Source of the DNA: Sphagnum compactum
Taxonomy: Eukaryota; Bryophyta; Sphagnopsida; Sphagnales
Reading direction: 5' to 3'
DNA length: 64,000 nt
NCBI GenBank assembly: GCA_965153455.1
Contig: OZ234500.1
Coordinates: 11,222,001-11,286,000, forward strand
The notes beneath the pieces were generated by a model, which was given only the letters and a program-made list of their open reading frames with translations, was not told where the DNA came from and searched no databases. The position numbers and the translations under genes are program-made. Positions 35,424 to 47,361 of the stretch are shown one piece after another; positions within the stretch are counted from its first letter, which is position 1; each line of letters starts with the position of its first letter.

Positions 35424-38400
35424 AAATCAAACTATAAACATAGTTGTTAAAGAAGCCTCAAAACTCTGCACAAACTAACAAAGCATGATAAATCATTTTC
35501 AGCACCTAAAGCAAGCATTCAACTTAGACATTGTGTGGAAATGTATTTTGAAAATCTATACCTTGTAAGCTTGAGTCTTCTTCTTGTCTTGTCCGAGTTA
35601 TGCACTTAATCAACTAAACTCAATCCATATTTTTCTTGCATGTTAAAGATTTTCCTTATACGAAGGGACCAAGTTCTTCAACATATTCAGATTGTTGAGG
35701 ACAGACAATAGCTTGCAAAACTTGACGGAGTCAGCATTTCCGACAATAACTTACAAAGCTTGACGGAATTAACATTATAGATGATTATGATACTAAACGT
35801 TTGGAATCGCTCACGTATGTCATCATTGATATCTTCCAGTATCTCTAAGGAAATGAAATAATGATGCAGTTTAAAGGAAGTGAATGAGACAATTAGAGCA
35901 ATGAATGGCAAACTAACAAAAATAAATTATAACACACATTTTACCTTCACAACTTGGATTGTATGTTATCCACCCACAATGAAAAACTTTAAATTGGCAA
36001 GATTAGACCATGTCCTTGGTTTGGTTTCAAGAATTTTGGTTCACTAGAAAAAATCTTGTCCATTTTAACCAATAATTTGTGACTATTGTTTAAAGTGACT
36101 ATTTTTATGACTACATTGTAACTAATCCTATGTGTCAATATAGTCACAAGCCTAAACAATCACAGGTACGATTACATTTTGACTATACATGGCCCTTAGT
36201 GGAAATTTCTACTACTTTTTTGCGACTAAAGTTGCCAACAATTATAATGTGGATGAAAAATCCATTAAAATTATCCACAATTGGTGCTATTTGGAGATGA
36301 ATGACTTGTAGTCATTTTTACAACTATACTTGTGACTAGGTTTGTTTGCACCATAATGACTAAGCATTTCCTTGCCAATTGTACAAATGTGATTAGATCA
36401 CCATATGGTGAGAAACATCAATTGACATTGGATTTAAGGTTTTAGTAATATCACAAATTCCACTCATCATAAATTTCCATATAATCCAAAATCTATTACA
36501 AAATATTCTTTTCAATTTGACACTAGTGTTACAAGTCTTTGACAAAATAATCTCTGTTTTATTGCATTCATCTATCAATTTGATGAGGTCTTTTAGGATT
36601 ATGGGTTGATAGCAGTTGCATGGTTAGCTTGACCCATAGTAGCACAAGGCCCAATGCTCAATTCTAGACACATAATCACCTCCAACACTGTAATGTGCCT
36701 ATAGAGAACCAGTTTAAGACCATTACATGTAGCCCTCACCATATTTAATCGCTAATTCAATGTGAGGAAGTTGATTGCAGTGGTACAGAAATCAAATAAT
36801 ATTAGCATATTAGGAGGGAACTTTCCAAAAAATTCAAACTGCAGTGCATGGTAAGGAGGTGTTGTTACATTGATTACAAAACACATTGCAGAAATCATAT
36901 CTAGGTTAATTCAAGTATTATGTTCTTCATTTTTAAATGTGTTCGGCCCACACATTCCTTCTAGTACTCTCTCAATGAAAATCTGTCATTATATTTGATA
37001 GGTATAACTGATGTATATGGCCCCATATGGTGTTTTCAATTGACAACATCGTTGGTTCTCAAATATTCATATTGGAAAATTCATGATTGTGTGCTTGGGC
37101 AAAAAAGTCTTTTAGCATAAACCAAAATCTTAAAAAACCAACCCTGAAATGTCTAACCTTAGTGTTTTGATTTCCATCATCTTGGTCCAATATTCCATTT
37201 GGCTATGGGACATTTATAACCTAAAGGTCATTTGGTAATGTTTTGTGGTGGTATTATTGCATGCAATTCAACATTCAATGCTGGAGTGACACTTTCAGGA
37301 TTTGGAGTAGCACTATGGTGGTGTTTTGGCAATTGACTTCATCATTTAGGTGTGTATTTTGTTGCCATCATTTCAAATAACCTATTCATGAATTGCCTCC
37401 CCTCAAATGTGGCATTTTTGTCCTATCCTATCATCATCTGCTTATATATACATATGCATCTTTCTTTTTCCACTACTTTTCATGTTATGCATACATCAAA
37501 CCCATGGTTGACATTGTAACAAACCATAATCTAGTGCAAGTTCTTCTCTCATATTATGGTATGCATCTTTAATACCCGATTATGTTGGTTATCTTGCATT
37601 GAAAAAAAAGTTTAGACATGGCTTTTTGCAAAGTCACAACATATGTGTTTGTCATGTATAAAAATTTGAATACAGATTCAAACACAACTTTTTTTGTGGT
37701 TGTATCAGATGGCTACCCTGTTGATGGTTGTTGGGTTTCTTTTGGTGGGTTGTTAATGAACTAAACATTAAGAGGTTGAGAGCCTATGCAATTGCATTCC
37801 ATAGAGGCGGAGCAAATTTAATCCCTATTTTTTTAAAGGTTAAAATTACTTGCCTTTGTATCTTCTTCTCTGTGAACTGAAAAATCCTCCCTTCAAGTCG
37901 AATTGCAATTCATTAAGTTAGCATGGAAGACCGTGAGTGCTGGACTCACACATTCTTTCCCTAATCTATAGTGTAGTGCAATGAGTGACCCCGTTGAATT
38001 ATTAATGAACTAAATAGTTAAAGTAACATAACAAAATGAATCGAATAGTAACTCGGACTTTACAGTGATAATTAGACTTGGAGGCAAATCGGCAAGTTAT
38101 TGAAAGACAAACAAAAGATAATTTTGAAAATGGAGAGGAATATGCAGGGCTTACAGAAACCCCTTGTCAAAATCTAATGTTGGATAGACAAGTTTTGAGA
38201 ACAAAAGAAAGGCCTGCAAAGCACAAGTTGTTTCTACCACAAGAAGTGGTATGATAAAACGTATGGATTGGGGGTCTTCAGAGAAGGCACAGTTCCAAAT
38301 GACGATCTCCACGGAGAGAGATGTAATCGACTATTCATTTGAATGAACAAATGCAATATACTTTTAAATTGCAATTTGTGGTTCAGAGTTGTAAAGATCA

Positions 38401-38549
38401 AAACAGAATAGGGACTTCTATAGTACTTGATCATCCACTGGAAATTTCAAGTGCAAAGTTAGTGACTAGCCAAAGGAAGGATGTTACAAGAGGTATATTA
38501 GCCAAGGGAGGGATGCTATAGGAGGTATACAAGCCAGGCTTGTGTATCA
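35424..38549. other. Spacer without recognised genes
   Basis: AT-rich. A short direct repeat (GACAATARCTTRCAAARCTTGACGGA) occurs twice near 35704-35770. 36080-36400 has many short inverted words around GTGACTA/TAGTCAC, suggesting a decayed DNA element. The 5' LTR of the gypsy copy starting near 38550 could lie here but was not identified. Confidence 0.4.
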
Positions 38550-41238
38550 ATCTGCATCTCTAGATTATTATGAACCAGTGGAACACTGGGAGGTGGATGA
38601 AAACACCAATGTTGATGTGTTTGAGAAGATTGAGGAAAATTACTTAAGATCATCTAAGTATGCAAAGATACATGTGAATGCGTTGGATGAAATACCATAA
38701 TCATATTCTTATCAAGGGAATCTAAAGTTGGATCAAACAAAGCATGCAGCTGAAACACAGGATCATGAATATGTGGATTCGGAGATGATTGGATTACTTT
38801 CAAAGGTCTATGCATTCTTTGAGGAAGAAGAACATGTAATCTATGATTGTCCTTTTGTGCCTTCTCACATTAGAGCAAGTATTGCTAGGCATGTGGAATT
38901 ACAAAATGTGGCAAGTGCATTAATAGATCAACCATAAGAATAAAAATCATGAATTCTTATAGTCCAAAACAAATTTAGAGGCATGGAGTTGCAAAGCCAA
39001 TTAGGACCACAGAGTTGACAGATTTGTTCATCTATTAAGACCAAGAGCAGAGAACCAGAAGGGTATTCACATCCACATACTCCACCATAGAGGATACCAA
39101 TGGGTAACCACAGACTGGAACAATGTCGATTTCGAGTTAACACAACTTCACCAATAATGTCAGAAGCCACAATTGTTGAAACCCAGAGACGACATGCTAG
39201 GACAGGAGTTACTTGATCATTTAATGTAGGTAAAATAACCATAGGAGTGGAAACGGTTGTTGCGCCCAACATAAATGTTGTCAGAAGGGGAATGCTAAAT
39301 GGATCTATAGCAAAATTGGGTAGTGAATCAAGTGGAATCTCAGCAAGAAGGAATCTGAATTGAAGTTGAACACTACCAACAACTACTCCCAGAGTTGTTA
39401 GCATACCTCAAATGGTGTTTACTAATCCGATAACGGCTACTCATGGGAACATGACTTCAGATTGACCATTAATGAACTCAATGGTTGTTGGAGGGTGTAG
39501 AAATGCAAATGCCATGTATTCAAGAGGAGGATACCATAAACCAATTTCTGTAATTACACCAATTTTTTATCACAAAGATGGCCATTATGTTAGGCCAAAT
39601 AGGGTAGCTTTTAAGTATTTTGATTTCAAAAAAGATGCTAATCCAGATGCTCATGTCAAAGTGTTCAATTCTGTAATAAAAGAAAATGTAGAGACTTTTG
39701 AAGAGTATATCATCAATGCGTTTAGCTATATGTTAAAAGATATGGCATCAGACTAGTACCATAATTCCATGTTAGAACTTTCTGATTGTATTTTTTCGGA
39801 ACTTACACATGCATTTTGCAAACATCATCAGAAGACTCAAAATGATGAGCAAATATACATGGAGCTGAAGAACATGAAGCAGGAGGAGATTGAGCGGATG
39901 GAGGTTTATTATGAGCAGATTCAAAAGTTGACTCATGGTTTACAAGTACCAACCATAGACAATTTTCGAACTATTGTGTTTAGAGTGGGTTTGCAATCAT
40001 ATTTCATAATTGTGATTGTAGGAATGAAGCAGTTAACATTACAACAACATAAGGAGGCGATAATGTTGTGTGAAGAAGGTATGATTACTACATAAGCAAA
40101 GAATGCACTATTAGTACCATAGAGTATTAAGCAGGCAATACTAATAAAAATAAAAAGTAATAGAGGGAAGATTGACAACAATTGCACAAATTGTGGGATG
40201 ACAAATCATAATGTGGAGACATGAAGAAAGAAAAAAGAGCAGACCACAGTGGCAACCACGGAAGCAACACAACCAAGTCAGAAAGCATAGAAAATATCTT
40301 CATATGCATGTCACTTTTGTGGTTTGAATGGCCACAAATGACAAATTGTCCAAAGTTTGCTGAGACGCAAAAAATTGTTTCATGGGAAATCCGTGACAAT
40401 AGTAGAGGTTCAACCTGTTGCTAAGACACAAACTATCATTACGAATGTGAATGTGGTGGATGTTAATGTTACCACAAGAAGTAAAGTAACTGAAAAACAG
40501 GTGTTCAAGGATAGAAAGCCAAGAAAAGCAAAGAGTGTTGTTGATTAAGAGAAAGAAGAGCGGTTGAAATAGTCTATGGTGGAGACAATTCAATAGATTC
40601 AAATTACATAAACCTAGATTAACGGGCCATCCACATTCATGGAGGGATGGAACACAACCTAGCCGGGTATGCCAAATACTATTTTTATGGACACATAGAA
40701 GTCTCAAGAAATAGTGAATTCACAAGGGAAACTGATCATAGTAGAAGAGATTTTTCTAGACATTGGTAAGCAGATCTTAGAAACAAGTTATACTTTGAAC
40801 TTTGGACAACTTCTTAAAATAGCTCCTAAGCTAAAGAGATATCTTTGGCAGAAGTTGAAACTAGAGAAAACTCAGAATGTAAGTAAAACAACCACAAATA
40901 AACAAGTTAGTTTTTCAATACCAGAAGTAAGGACAGTTGTTGTAGTAATAGATAGTCATATGGCAATTATTCAAATATAGATTGGGAATAATACAATAGA
41001 AGATGTGTTGCTAGATGGAGGTTTTGGAGTTAATATTATCATAGAATAGTTGAGATTGAAGTTAGGGCTTCCAAAGCCTAAACCTGCACCATATAATCTA
41101 AGGATGGCAGATCAACAACCACAAAACTAGTGGGGTTGATCAAAGATCCAAAGATATATGTTTATGGCATTCCTTACATGACTATGTTTACTATATTTTA
41201 GAATAGTGTGGTAGATTTTAGTTATTCCATGTTGTTGG
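38550..41238 (+). pseudogene. gag and start of protease of the decayed gypsy element
   Basis: Recognisable parts are the N-terminal CPFVPSHIRASIARHVELQ segment, a capsid-like region (39472-40095: KVFNSVIKENVETFEEYI, AFSYMLKD, TFSEL-type and MELKNMKQEEIERMEVYYEQ), and a nucleocapsid with C-x2-C-x4-H (CTNCGMTNHN) and a second knuckle (CHFCGLNGH). At 40222-40224 TGA replaces the last Cys of the first knuckle. A later block (40960-41238), with LLDGGFGVNII, is the protease entry, in which DGG stands for the usual D-[ST]-G. Stops include 39754, 40093 and 40546. The protease is cut by the copia insertion at 41238. Most stops are shared with the copy at 61-64 kb. Confidence 0.8.
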
Positions 41239-41551
41239 TGTTAACAAATAGGAGATCTACTCAAGTGCAAACATAAATCTTTATTGAAAGGAAACTACAA
41301 CATAATGCTCACAACACAAAACACAACATCAAGAACCCTCCAAGGTTCTTGTCACAAGAAATACACAAACTTGTGTAATGAAGAAAAGAGAGCCAAACCA
41401 TCAACACCAAGGTATTTAACTACAAGACCACACCACAAATAACCAAATTAAAATAAGTAACGAAAGTAATTCAACCTTGTGAAAGTAACCTAGTTACTTT
41501 CCTACTCCAGTAACTAATGAAACCTAACTAGTTGAGCTTGAATTCTCAACA
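41239..41551 (-). repeat. 3' LTR of the copia element
   Basis: It reads TGTTGAGAATTC...TTGTTAACA on the minus strand (ends TG...CA). It is identical to 47049-47361 except at 41402. The pol frame runs 28 bases into it. Confidence 0.97.
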
Positions 41552-44500
41552 CTCCCCCTCAAGCTCAAATCCACTTCTAGTACACCAAGCATTTTTCGAA
41601 ACTTCTTTAGCTTGTCTGTACCTAAAGCCTTTGTGAAAATGTCAGCAACTTGATCTTCGGTACTGACATGAATGAGGTCAATTTCTTTTGCTAGAATTTT
41701 TTCTCTAATAAAGTGGTAGTGCACCTCAATGTGCTTTGTCCTAGCATGATAGACCGGGTTGTTAGCAAGTAGTATGCTACTAATGTTATCACAATAGATG
41801 ACAACAGGAGCATCCACTGACTGTCCCAAATCTGAGAGTAGTTTTTGTAACCAAATTACTTCACATGCAACAATTGCTACACCTCTGTATTCTACCTCCG
41901 TGCTTGATAATGCAACTGTTGGTTGTTTCTTACTGCTCCAACTAACAGCACCACTTCCAAAAGAAAACATGAAACCACTAGTTGATCTTCTATCTGAAAC
42001 ATTGCCAGCCCAATCAGCATCCGTGTATCCATGTACTTGTAACTGGCTCTTGGCTTCATAGAAAATTCCACAATGCAAAGTATGTTTTATGTACCTCAGT
42101 ATGCGCCTCACTGCATCCAAATGTGGCTTTCGTGGTGTTTGCATGAATTGACTCACCACTCCAACTGCATAACTCAAATCTGGCCTTGTGATGGTCATGT
42201 AAATCAAACTCCCCACTATGCGTCTGTACATAGTGGTATCCTCCATGAGGTCTCCTTCATCTGCACTCAACTTCACATTTTGCTCCAATGGAATTGAAAT
42301 GGGTTTACAACCCGTCATCCCATATTCGGACAATTTGTTCAAGGCATATTGCCTTTGTAGTAACCATATCCCTTTCGGGGAATGGATTACCTCAATGCCG
42401 AGGAAATAACGCAACTCTCCCAAATCCTTCATCTCAAACTTTTGCTTCAAAAGCTTCTTCAAATCAGAGATGTCTACATCACTATCTCCTGTGATAATCA
42501 AGTCATCAACATAGATGACTATGACTACAATCCCATGATCTGTCTTTTTCACATATAGTGAAAAATTTGCATTGGATGTTTGAAATCCACTTGTGACAAG
42601 ATACTGACCTATCTTGTCTGACCAAGCTCTAGGTGCTTGCTTCAAGCCATACAAAGCTTTCTTCAACCTACAAACCAAATTAGGATGTGTTTGGTCCACA
42701 TAACCTGGTGGTTGTTCCATGTACACTTCTTCCTGTAAATCTCCATGAAGAAAAGCATTCTTTACATCCATTTGATGTAAAGACCATCCTTTTGCTGCTG
42801 CCATAGCAATGATTGCTCTTACAATTGTCATTTTGGCAACTGGACTATAGGTCTCCTCATAGTCTATGCCATACGTTTGGGCATAACCTTTGGCAACCAA
42901 TCTTGCTTTGTATCTACTCACAGATCCATCTGCATTGTGTTTAACTTTGTACACCCATTTGCACCCAATTGCTTTCTTGTCTTTTGGTAAAGCTACTAAT
43001 TCCCAAGTAGCATTCGCATCCAAAGCCGCCATCTCTTCATCCATGGCATTGTCCCACTTAGGATTTCTAACCGCTTGTTCAAAACAAGTGGGTTCAACCT
43101 CTTGTATAACTCTCACCATGTATGCGTAATGATGAGCTACAAAGCCATCATATGTGAGTATTTGTACAGGGTACTTGACTCGTGTGGATTTTCGTACTCC
43201 AATGTTGTTGTCAGGTGTTTTCAAAGCTTTCTTGACCATCCGAGCTCCAGGAGTAGTAATTGAGGTGATTCTTGATTCTTCACCCTCACTCTTCTCTGAC
43301 TCACTTGATTCACCATCTACATGAGAATTTCTAGATGATGTTTGTGAACTACCATGTACAATGTTTGAAGATCTTAATCTTCCTTTCCATGGAGTGCTAC
43401 TGGACCCACTAATTGAAGACTCTTGTGGTCCACTAATTAATTGTGATTCTTGTTCCACATTTGATGAAACATCACCATTTCTAGCTTCTTCATCTTCTGC
43501 TACCTTTAATGGTGAGTACCAACTAGCCATCTCATCAAACACAACATCTCTACTCACTTGCAACTTCCGAGTGGAAGGGCTAAAACATCTATATCCCTTT
43601 TGTTCTGAGGAGTATCCAATGAAGATACATTTTTCAGCTTTTGGGTCTAGTTTTGATCTCTTCTCATCAGGAACATGCATGTATGCAATGCAACCAAACA
43701 CTCTGAGGTGTGAAACATCGGGTTTCTTGCCTGTGAATTTTTCTTCAGGTGTCATGCCATGAACTGCCGCTGTGGGTGTTCGATTCATGATGTAGACTAC
43801 AGTTGCTACCGCTTCAGCCCAAAAGTAATTTGGCAAATTCTTCTCATTCAACATGGCACGTGCTATTTCTGCAATGTGCCTGTTTTTCCTTTCAGTAACT
43901 CCATTCTGCTGTGGGGAATAACTGCATGAGTACTTCCTTTGAATTCCATGCTCCTTCAAGTACTCACTGAATTCATTTGAAAAATACTCTCCCCCTCCAT
44001 CGGACCTTAGGCACTTGATGCTCACACCTTTCTCCTTCTCCACCATTGCTTTGAAATTCAAAAAATGTTGAAACACTTCACCTTTGTGTTTCATGAAGTA
44101 GACCCACACCTTCCTTGTGTGGTCATCAATGAAACTCACGTAGTACTTGCATCCTCCAATGGATTCTGTCTTCGTGGTCCACACATCTGAGTGGATCATT
44201 TCCAAAGGTTTGGAACTTACATGAGTTGTTTGAGCTGGGAAAGGATGCCTAACTTGCTTCCCCAATTGGCATGCTTCACAAACCTTTGACATCACCTCTT
44301 CTGCTCCAAATTTGGGAAGACCTCCAACAAGTTTTTGTTTCTCCATGAGCTTAAAACGTTGGAGATTAACATGGCCAACTCGCTTGTGCCAAATTCCAAT
44401 GTCTCCAGCTCCTTTTCCATGTGTGAATAACATGGAATTCACCTCAGGCATGTTCACATCCAAGGTGAACATTCGTCCATTCCTTTCCCCTTTTGCAATC

Positions 44501-44736
44501 AATTTGCCTTGGTTCTTCATGTCTTCCACAAAACATCCATTTGGGTTAAATGTCACCTGTAAACCTTGTTCCACCATCTGGCCTACGGAGACCAATTTTT
44601 TTGTTATGGTTAGAACATGAAGTACATCTTTCAGGTACTTTGTTTGCCCATCCTCCATGGACAATGGCACCTTGCCAATTTGTGTGATGGGATGTGTAGT
44701 GTCATCACCAGTTTCCACAAACCCTAGTGTCTTCAA
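41524..44736 (-). CDS. Copia pol: integrase, RT, RNase H
   Basis: A 1070-codon open frame. Domains in order: GAG-pre-integrase with HKRVGHVN and CEACQLGK; integrase core with HSDVW (D near residue 184), SDGGGEYF and the NGVTERKN Glu; a variable Ser-rich linker; RT with WVYKVKHNADG, MDVKNAFLHGDL and the YVDD active site near residue 742; and RNase H with GYTDADWAGN, SSTEVEYRG, YCDN and HIEVHYHF. All catalytic motifs are intact. ATG 44736 is only the first Met after a frame break; upstream protease sequence lies in another frame. The stop is inside the 3' LTR. It acts in cDNA synthesis and integration of the element; with the upstream breaks this copy would probably need help in trans. Confidence 0.95.
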   Translation of the reverse strand: MKTLGFVETGDDTTHPITQIGKVPLSMEDGQTKYLKDVLHVLTITKKLVSVGQMVEQGLQVTFNPNGCFVEDMKNQGKLIAKGERNGRMFTLDVNMPEVNSMLFTHGKGAGDIGIWHKRVGHVNLQRFKLMEKQKLVGGLPKFGAEEVMSKVCEACQLGKQVRHPFPAQTTHVSSKPLEMIHSDVWTTKTESIGGCKYYVSFIDDHTRKVWVYFMKHKGEVFQHFLNFKAMVEKEKGVSIKCLRSDGGGEYFSNEFSEYLKEHGIQRKYSCSYSPQQNGVTERKNRHIAEIARAMLNEKNLPNYFWAEAVATVVYIMNRTPTAAVHGMTPEEKFTGKKPDVSHLRVFGCIAYMHVPDEKRSKLDPKAEKCIFIGYSSEQKGYRCFSPSTRKLQVSRDVVFDEMASWYSPLKVAEDEEARNGDVSSNVEQESQLISGPQESSISGSSSTPWKGRLRSSNIVHGSSQTSSRNSHVDGESSESEKSEGEESRITSITTPGARMVKKALKTPDNNIGVRKSTRVKYPVQILTYDGFVAHHYAYMVRVIQEVEPTCFEQAVRNPKWDNAMDEEMAALDANATWELVALPKDKKAIGCKWVYKVKHNADGSVSRYKARLVAKGYAQTYGIDYEETYSPVAKMTIVRAIIAMAAAKGWSLHQMDVKNAFLHGDLQEEVYMEQPPGYVDQTHPNLVCRLKKALYGLKQAPRAWSDKIGQYLVTSGFQTSNANFSLYVKKTDHGIVVIVIYVDDLIITGDSDVDISDLKKLLKQKFEMKDLGELRYFLGIEVIHSPKGIWLLQRQYALNKLSEYGMTGCKPISIPLEQNVKLSADEGDLMEDTTMYRRIVGSLIYMTITRPDLSYAVGVVSQFMQTPRKPHLDAVRRILRYIKHTLHCGIFYEAKSQLQVHGYTDADWAGNVSDRRSTSGFMFSFGSGAVSWSSKKQPTVALSSTEVEYRGVAIVACEVIWLQKLLSDLGQSVDAPVVIYCDNISSILLANNPVYHARTKHIEVHYHFIREKILAKEIDLIHVSTEDQVADIFTKALGTDKLKKFRKMLGVLEVDLSLRGSVENSSSTS
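41552..41562 (-). promoter_or_regulatory. Polypurine tract of the copia element
   Basis: TTGAGGGGGAG on the minus strand lies directly before the 3' LTR. It primes plus-strand DNA synthesis. It overlaps the end of the pol frame, where it encodes L-R-G-S. Confidence 0.9.
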
Positions 44737-45812
44737 ATCCTTTGCTCTCTAAACCATTCTCCATGGCTAGTCATGTGGTTTGAAGCTCCAGAGTCCACAT
44801 ACTAGACATTGTTGTCTGATACACCTCCTATCATTGAATTTGCCATGTGCTGCATCACAAACAGTTGCTCATCACCTTGATTGCTAGTTGATGCATAATT
44901 CCCTTGTTACAGCTTTCCATTTCGTGCATCATGCTCCCTTTGATAACAGTTCTTTGCCATGTGCCCAAGTTTCCCGCAGTAGTAACAGTTTGAGTCGCTA
45001 TTTGGTTGTTGACCTCGATGACTTCCACCACGACCTCCACGACTTCCTCGACTTCCTCTTCCTCCAAAGTTTCCTCGTCCACCTCCATGAGCTTGACCTT
45101 CATGTTGTCCACCATGCGAGCTTCCGGGTCGACCTCGAAATGAGGTTTTACCACCTCTGCCTCTACCTCTATTGGTATTTGAGTAAAAAACACTTTCTTG
45201 TGATCCTCCATTGGATGAAGTACCAATAATTCTCATCTCTTCACTTATAAGTAGTGTTATTAAGTCTTGGAAGTTGGGAAATGTTTCTCGAACTGCAATT
45301 GAGGTACGGAACTGACTATAGTCTTTTCCAAGTCCATTTAAGGTCACGACCACTAAATCTTCATCATCTACAGGGGCTCTTATAGATGCAAGAGCATCTG
45401 CAAGGTTTTTCACCTTTGTAGAATAGTCATTGATGTTCATCTTATTTTTCTGTAGATTATGCAACTCTTGCTTGAGCTGCATTTTACGAGCTTGTGTATT
45501 GGTGCTATACATTTTCACCAATGTATCCCAAGCTTGCTTGGGTGATTGTGCATCTTGAATATGCACAATCATGGAATTAGACACACTCATAGAAAGCCAA
45601 TACAAGACTTTCCTTGCTTTTTCATGCCAACTTTTATTGGCTTGAATTTGTTGTTGTGTGGGGTTTTCTAGGAGAGGAGGTTCTTTTTCATCACCAGTTA
45701 TGAATTCCTAGTAGCCTTTCCCCATCAAGAAATTCATAATCCTAAATTTCCACACTTGGAAATTGTTCTTGTCTAGTTTCTCAATTGCAATTTGAGAAAG
45801 ACCGTCCGCCAT
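44737..45812 (-). pseudogene. Copia gag and protease with three stops and a frame shift
   Basis: Gag starts at ATG 45812 (MADGLSQIAIEKLDKNNFQV). TAG at 45710-45708 falls in GKGY-stop-EFITGD, where W is expected. The frame then stays open (45605-44907 and beyond) through the capsid, an RGG-rich stretch and the zinc knuckle CYYCGKLGHMAKNC. TAA at 44909-44907 follows ARNGKL. TAG at 44804-44802 precedes YVDSGASNHM, the protease active site. A one-base shift near 44740-44752 moves protease into the pol frame. The TAGs are the TGG to TAG type and the TAA is compatible with CAA to TAA. Gag would form the particle and bind RNA; protease would process it. Confidence 0.9.
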
Positions 45813-47036
45813 CTTTCAAGGCACTACTCAATGTCTTCTTGGGGTTTCAAAATGATTTTAATTCCTTCCTTGGATTTCTAGGGTTAGGGTTAGGGTTTTC
45901 CTTCCTTAGGTTTCTAGGATTAGGGTTAGGGTTTGGGCTGAACAAGATAGACCTTGCATATGTATGTATGTCTTGAGTATTATACGAAATTCTATACTAT
46001 ACATAGGTTTTACGTATAGGTACGTATCTCGTATAATATTTCGTATGGTATTAAGTACATGATTACATACCACACTTTTGTACGAAGGTCTTGATAATGT
46101 ATTTGCGCTTCCCAATCTTCAAACTCCTTCCTTCAAGTTCTCCCAAGTTGTATTTGCTCCACTTCAAAACTTTGCTTTGGTGTCTTCTCAAAACAAACTT
46201 CTGTCACAGCAACTTTGCAAAGCTACTCCACACACATATGACCTTGGATCGATTTAAAATTTTGGTGAAACATAGAACACTATGTCTACTACCTTCTCTC
46301 AAAATTTCAGCTCATTTAACTTCATAAATTGAGAGATCTTGCTACTTCCTTGAAGTCACCTCAAACTGGGACCTGAACACAAAATGACTTACAACTCGCT
46401 CTCAGCAACTCCAAAATCCTTGAGATTTTGGGAGACACATAAGATATATGTCTTCTATATCTGCTCAAAATTTCAGCTCTATTGATGATGACTACAAAGA
46501 GATATCACTTTCAAAAGAAACTGACTTCAAAACTGAGACTGAAACTTCAGATGCTTGGATCTCTCTCAATACAGATTCAAATGACATGAAATTTTTCTCA
46601 CACATATATTCCTATATGATCTATAAGATCCCAAAGCTGCAGATCCAAAAAAGCTCAAACAAAGGAGATATGACCAAAAAACCAGATCTGGCACAGAGTT
46701 TTCAAAAGCTCATAACTCTCACAAAACATATCCTTTTCTTTTGAAAATTTGAGAATAGAAGCATCCTATAGTCTTCTACAACCTCTCTAAGTTTCACTCC
46801 AAGATCTTTTCACAGTAGCTCTAGATCTAGCTTTAAAGATCTGACTTCCACAACTTTGATATGTTGATCTCCTCTCACCTCTTTTCTTTTCTTTTCTTTC
46901 TCTTCACATTCTTTCCTTTCCCCGTTTCTCTTTTGCACTTGACAAACTCCTATGATATTACTAGAGACTCTCAAGCTCTAGTTCTAGAGACTTTCTAGCT
47001 CTAGATCTCTTTCAACTTTCTCACCAAACAACCTAA
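45813..47036 (-). other. Copia 5' leader with telomere-like repeats
   Basis: About 1.2 kb between the primer site and the gag start, with no long frame on the sense strand. Just upstream of the gag ATG the sense strand contains AAACCCTAACCCTAACCCTAG (45879-45898) and a second AACCCTAACCCTAATCC block (45917-45934). These match plant telo-box words (AAACCCTAA), known in promoters and leaders of translation-related genes. A CTAG/AGAG-rich run lies near the primer site (46960-47020). Confidence 0.8.
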
Positions 47037-47048
47037 GCTCTGATACCA
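47037..47048 (-). other. Primer binding site (initiator Met tRNA)
   Basis: TGGTATCAGAGC on the minus strand directly follows the 5' LTR. It is the standard site in plant copia elements, complementary to the 3' end of initiator-Met tRNA. Confidence 0.96.
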
Positions 47049-47361
47049 TGTTAACAAATAGGAGATCTACTCAAGTGCAAACATAAATCTTTATTGAAAG
47101 GAAACTACAACATAATGCTCACAACACAAAACACAACATCAAGAACCCTCCAAGGTTCTTGTCACAAGAAATACACAAACTTGTGTAATGAAGAAAAGAG
47201 AGCCAAACCATTAACACCAAGGTATTTAACTACAAGACCACACCACAAATAACCAAATTAAAATAAGTAACGAAAGTAATTCAACCTTGTGAAAGTAACC
47301 TAGTTACTTTCCTACTCCAGTAACTAATGAAACCTAACTAGTTGAGCTTGAATTCTCAACA
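47049..47361 (-). repeat. 5' LTR of the copia element
   Basis: 313 bp with one difference from the 3' LTR. Followed on the plus strand by GTTGG (47362-47366), the target duplication. Confidence 0.97.

Larger units (their letters stand above)
41239..47361 (-). mobile_element. Complete nested Ty1/copia element
   Basis: Two 313-bp LTRs (41239-41551 and 47049-47361) flank a minus-strand gag-pol. They differ at one position only (41402 C, 47212 T), so the insertion is recent. The 5-bp target duplication GTTGG lies at 41234-41238 and 47362-47366. A primer site for initiator-Met tRNA adjoins the 5' LTR, and a polypurine tract adjoins the 3' LTR. The target is the protease region of the decayed gypsy element; the corresponding empty site is preserved at about 62048-62066. 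Despite its youth the gag-protease part carries three stops and a frame shift. Confidence 0.97.

Noticed and set aside
36080-36400. Inverted GTGACTA words as a DNA transposon end
   Set aside because: Matches are short and scattered; no ends, target duplication or second copy could be defined.
43361-43762. 133-codon plus-strand frame inside the copia element
   Set aside because: It is the antisense shadow of the intact pol frame.
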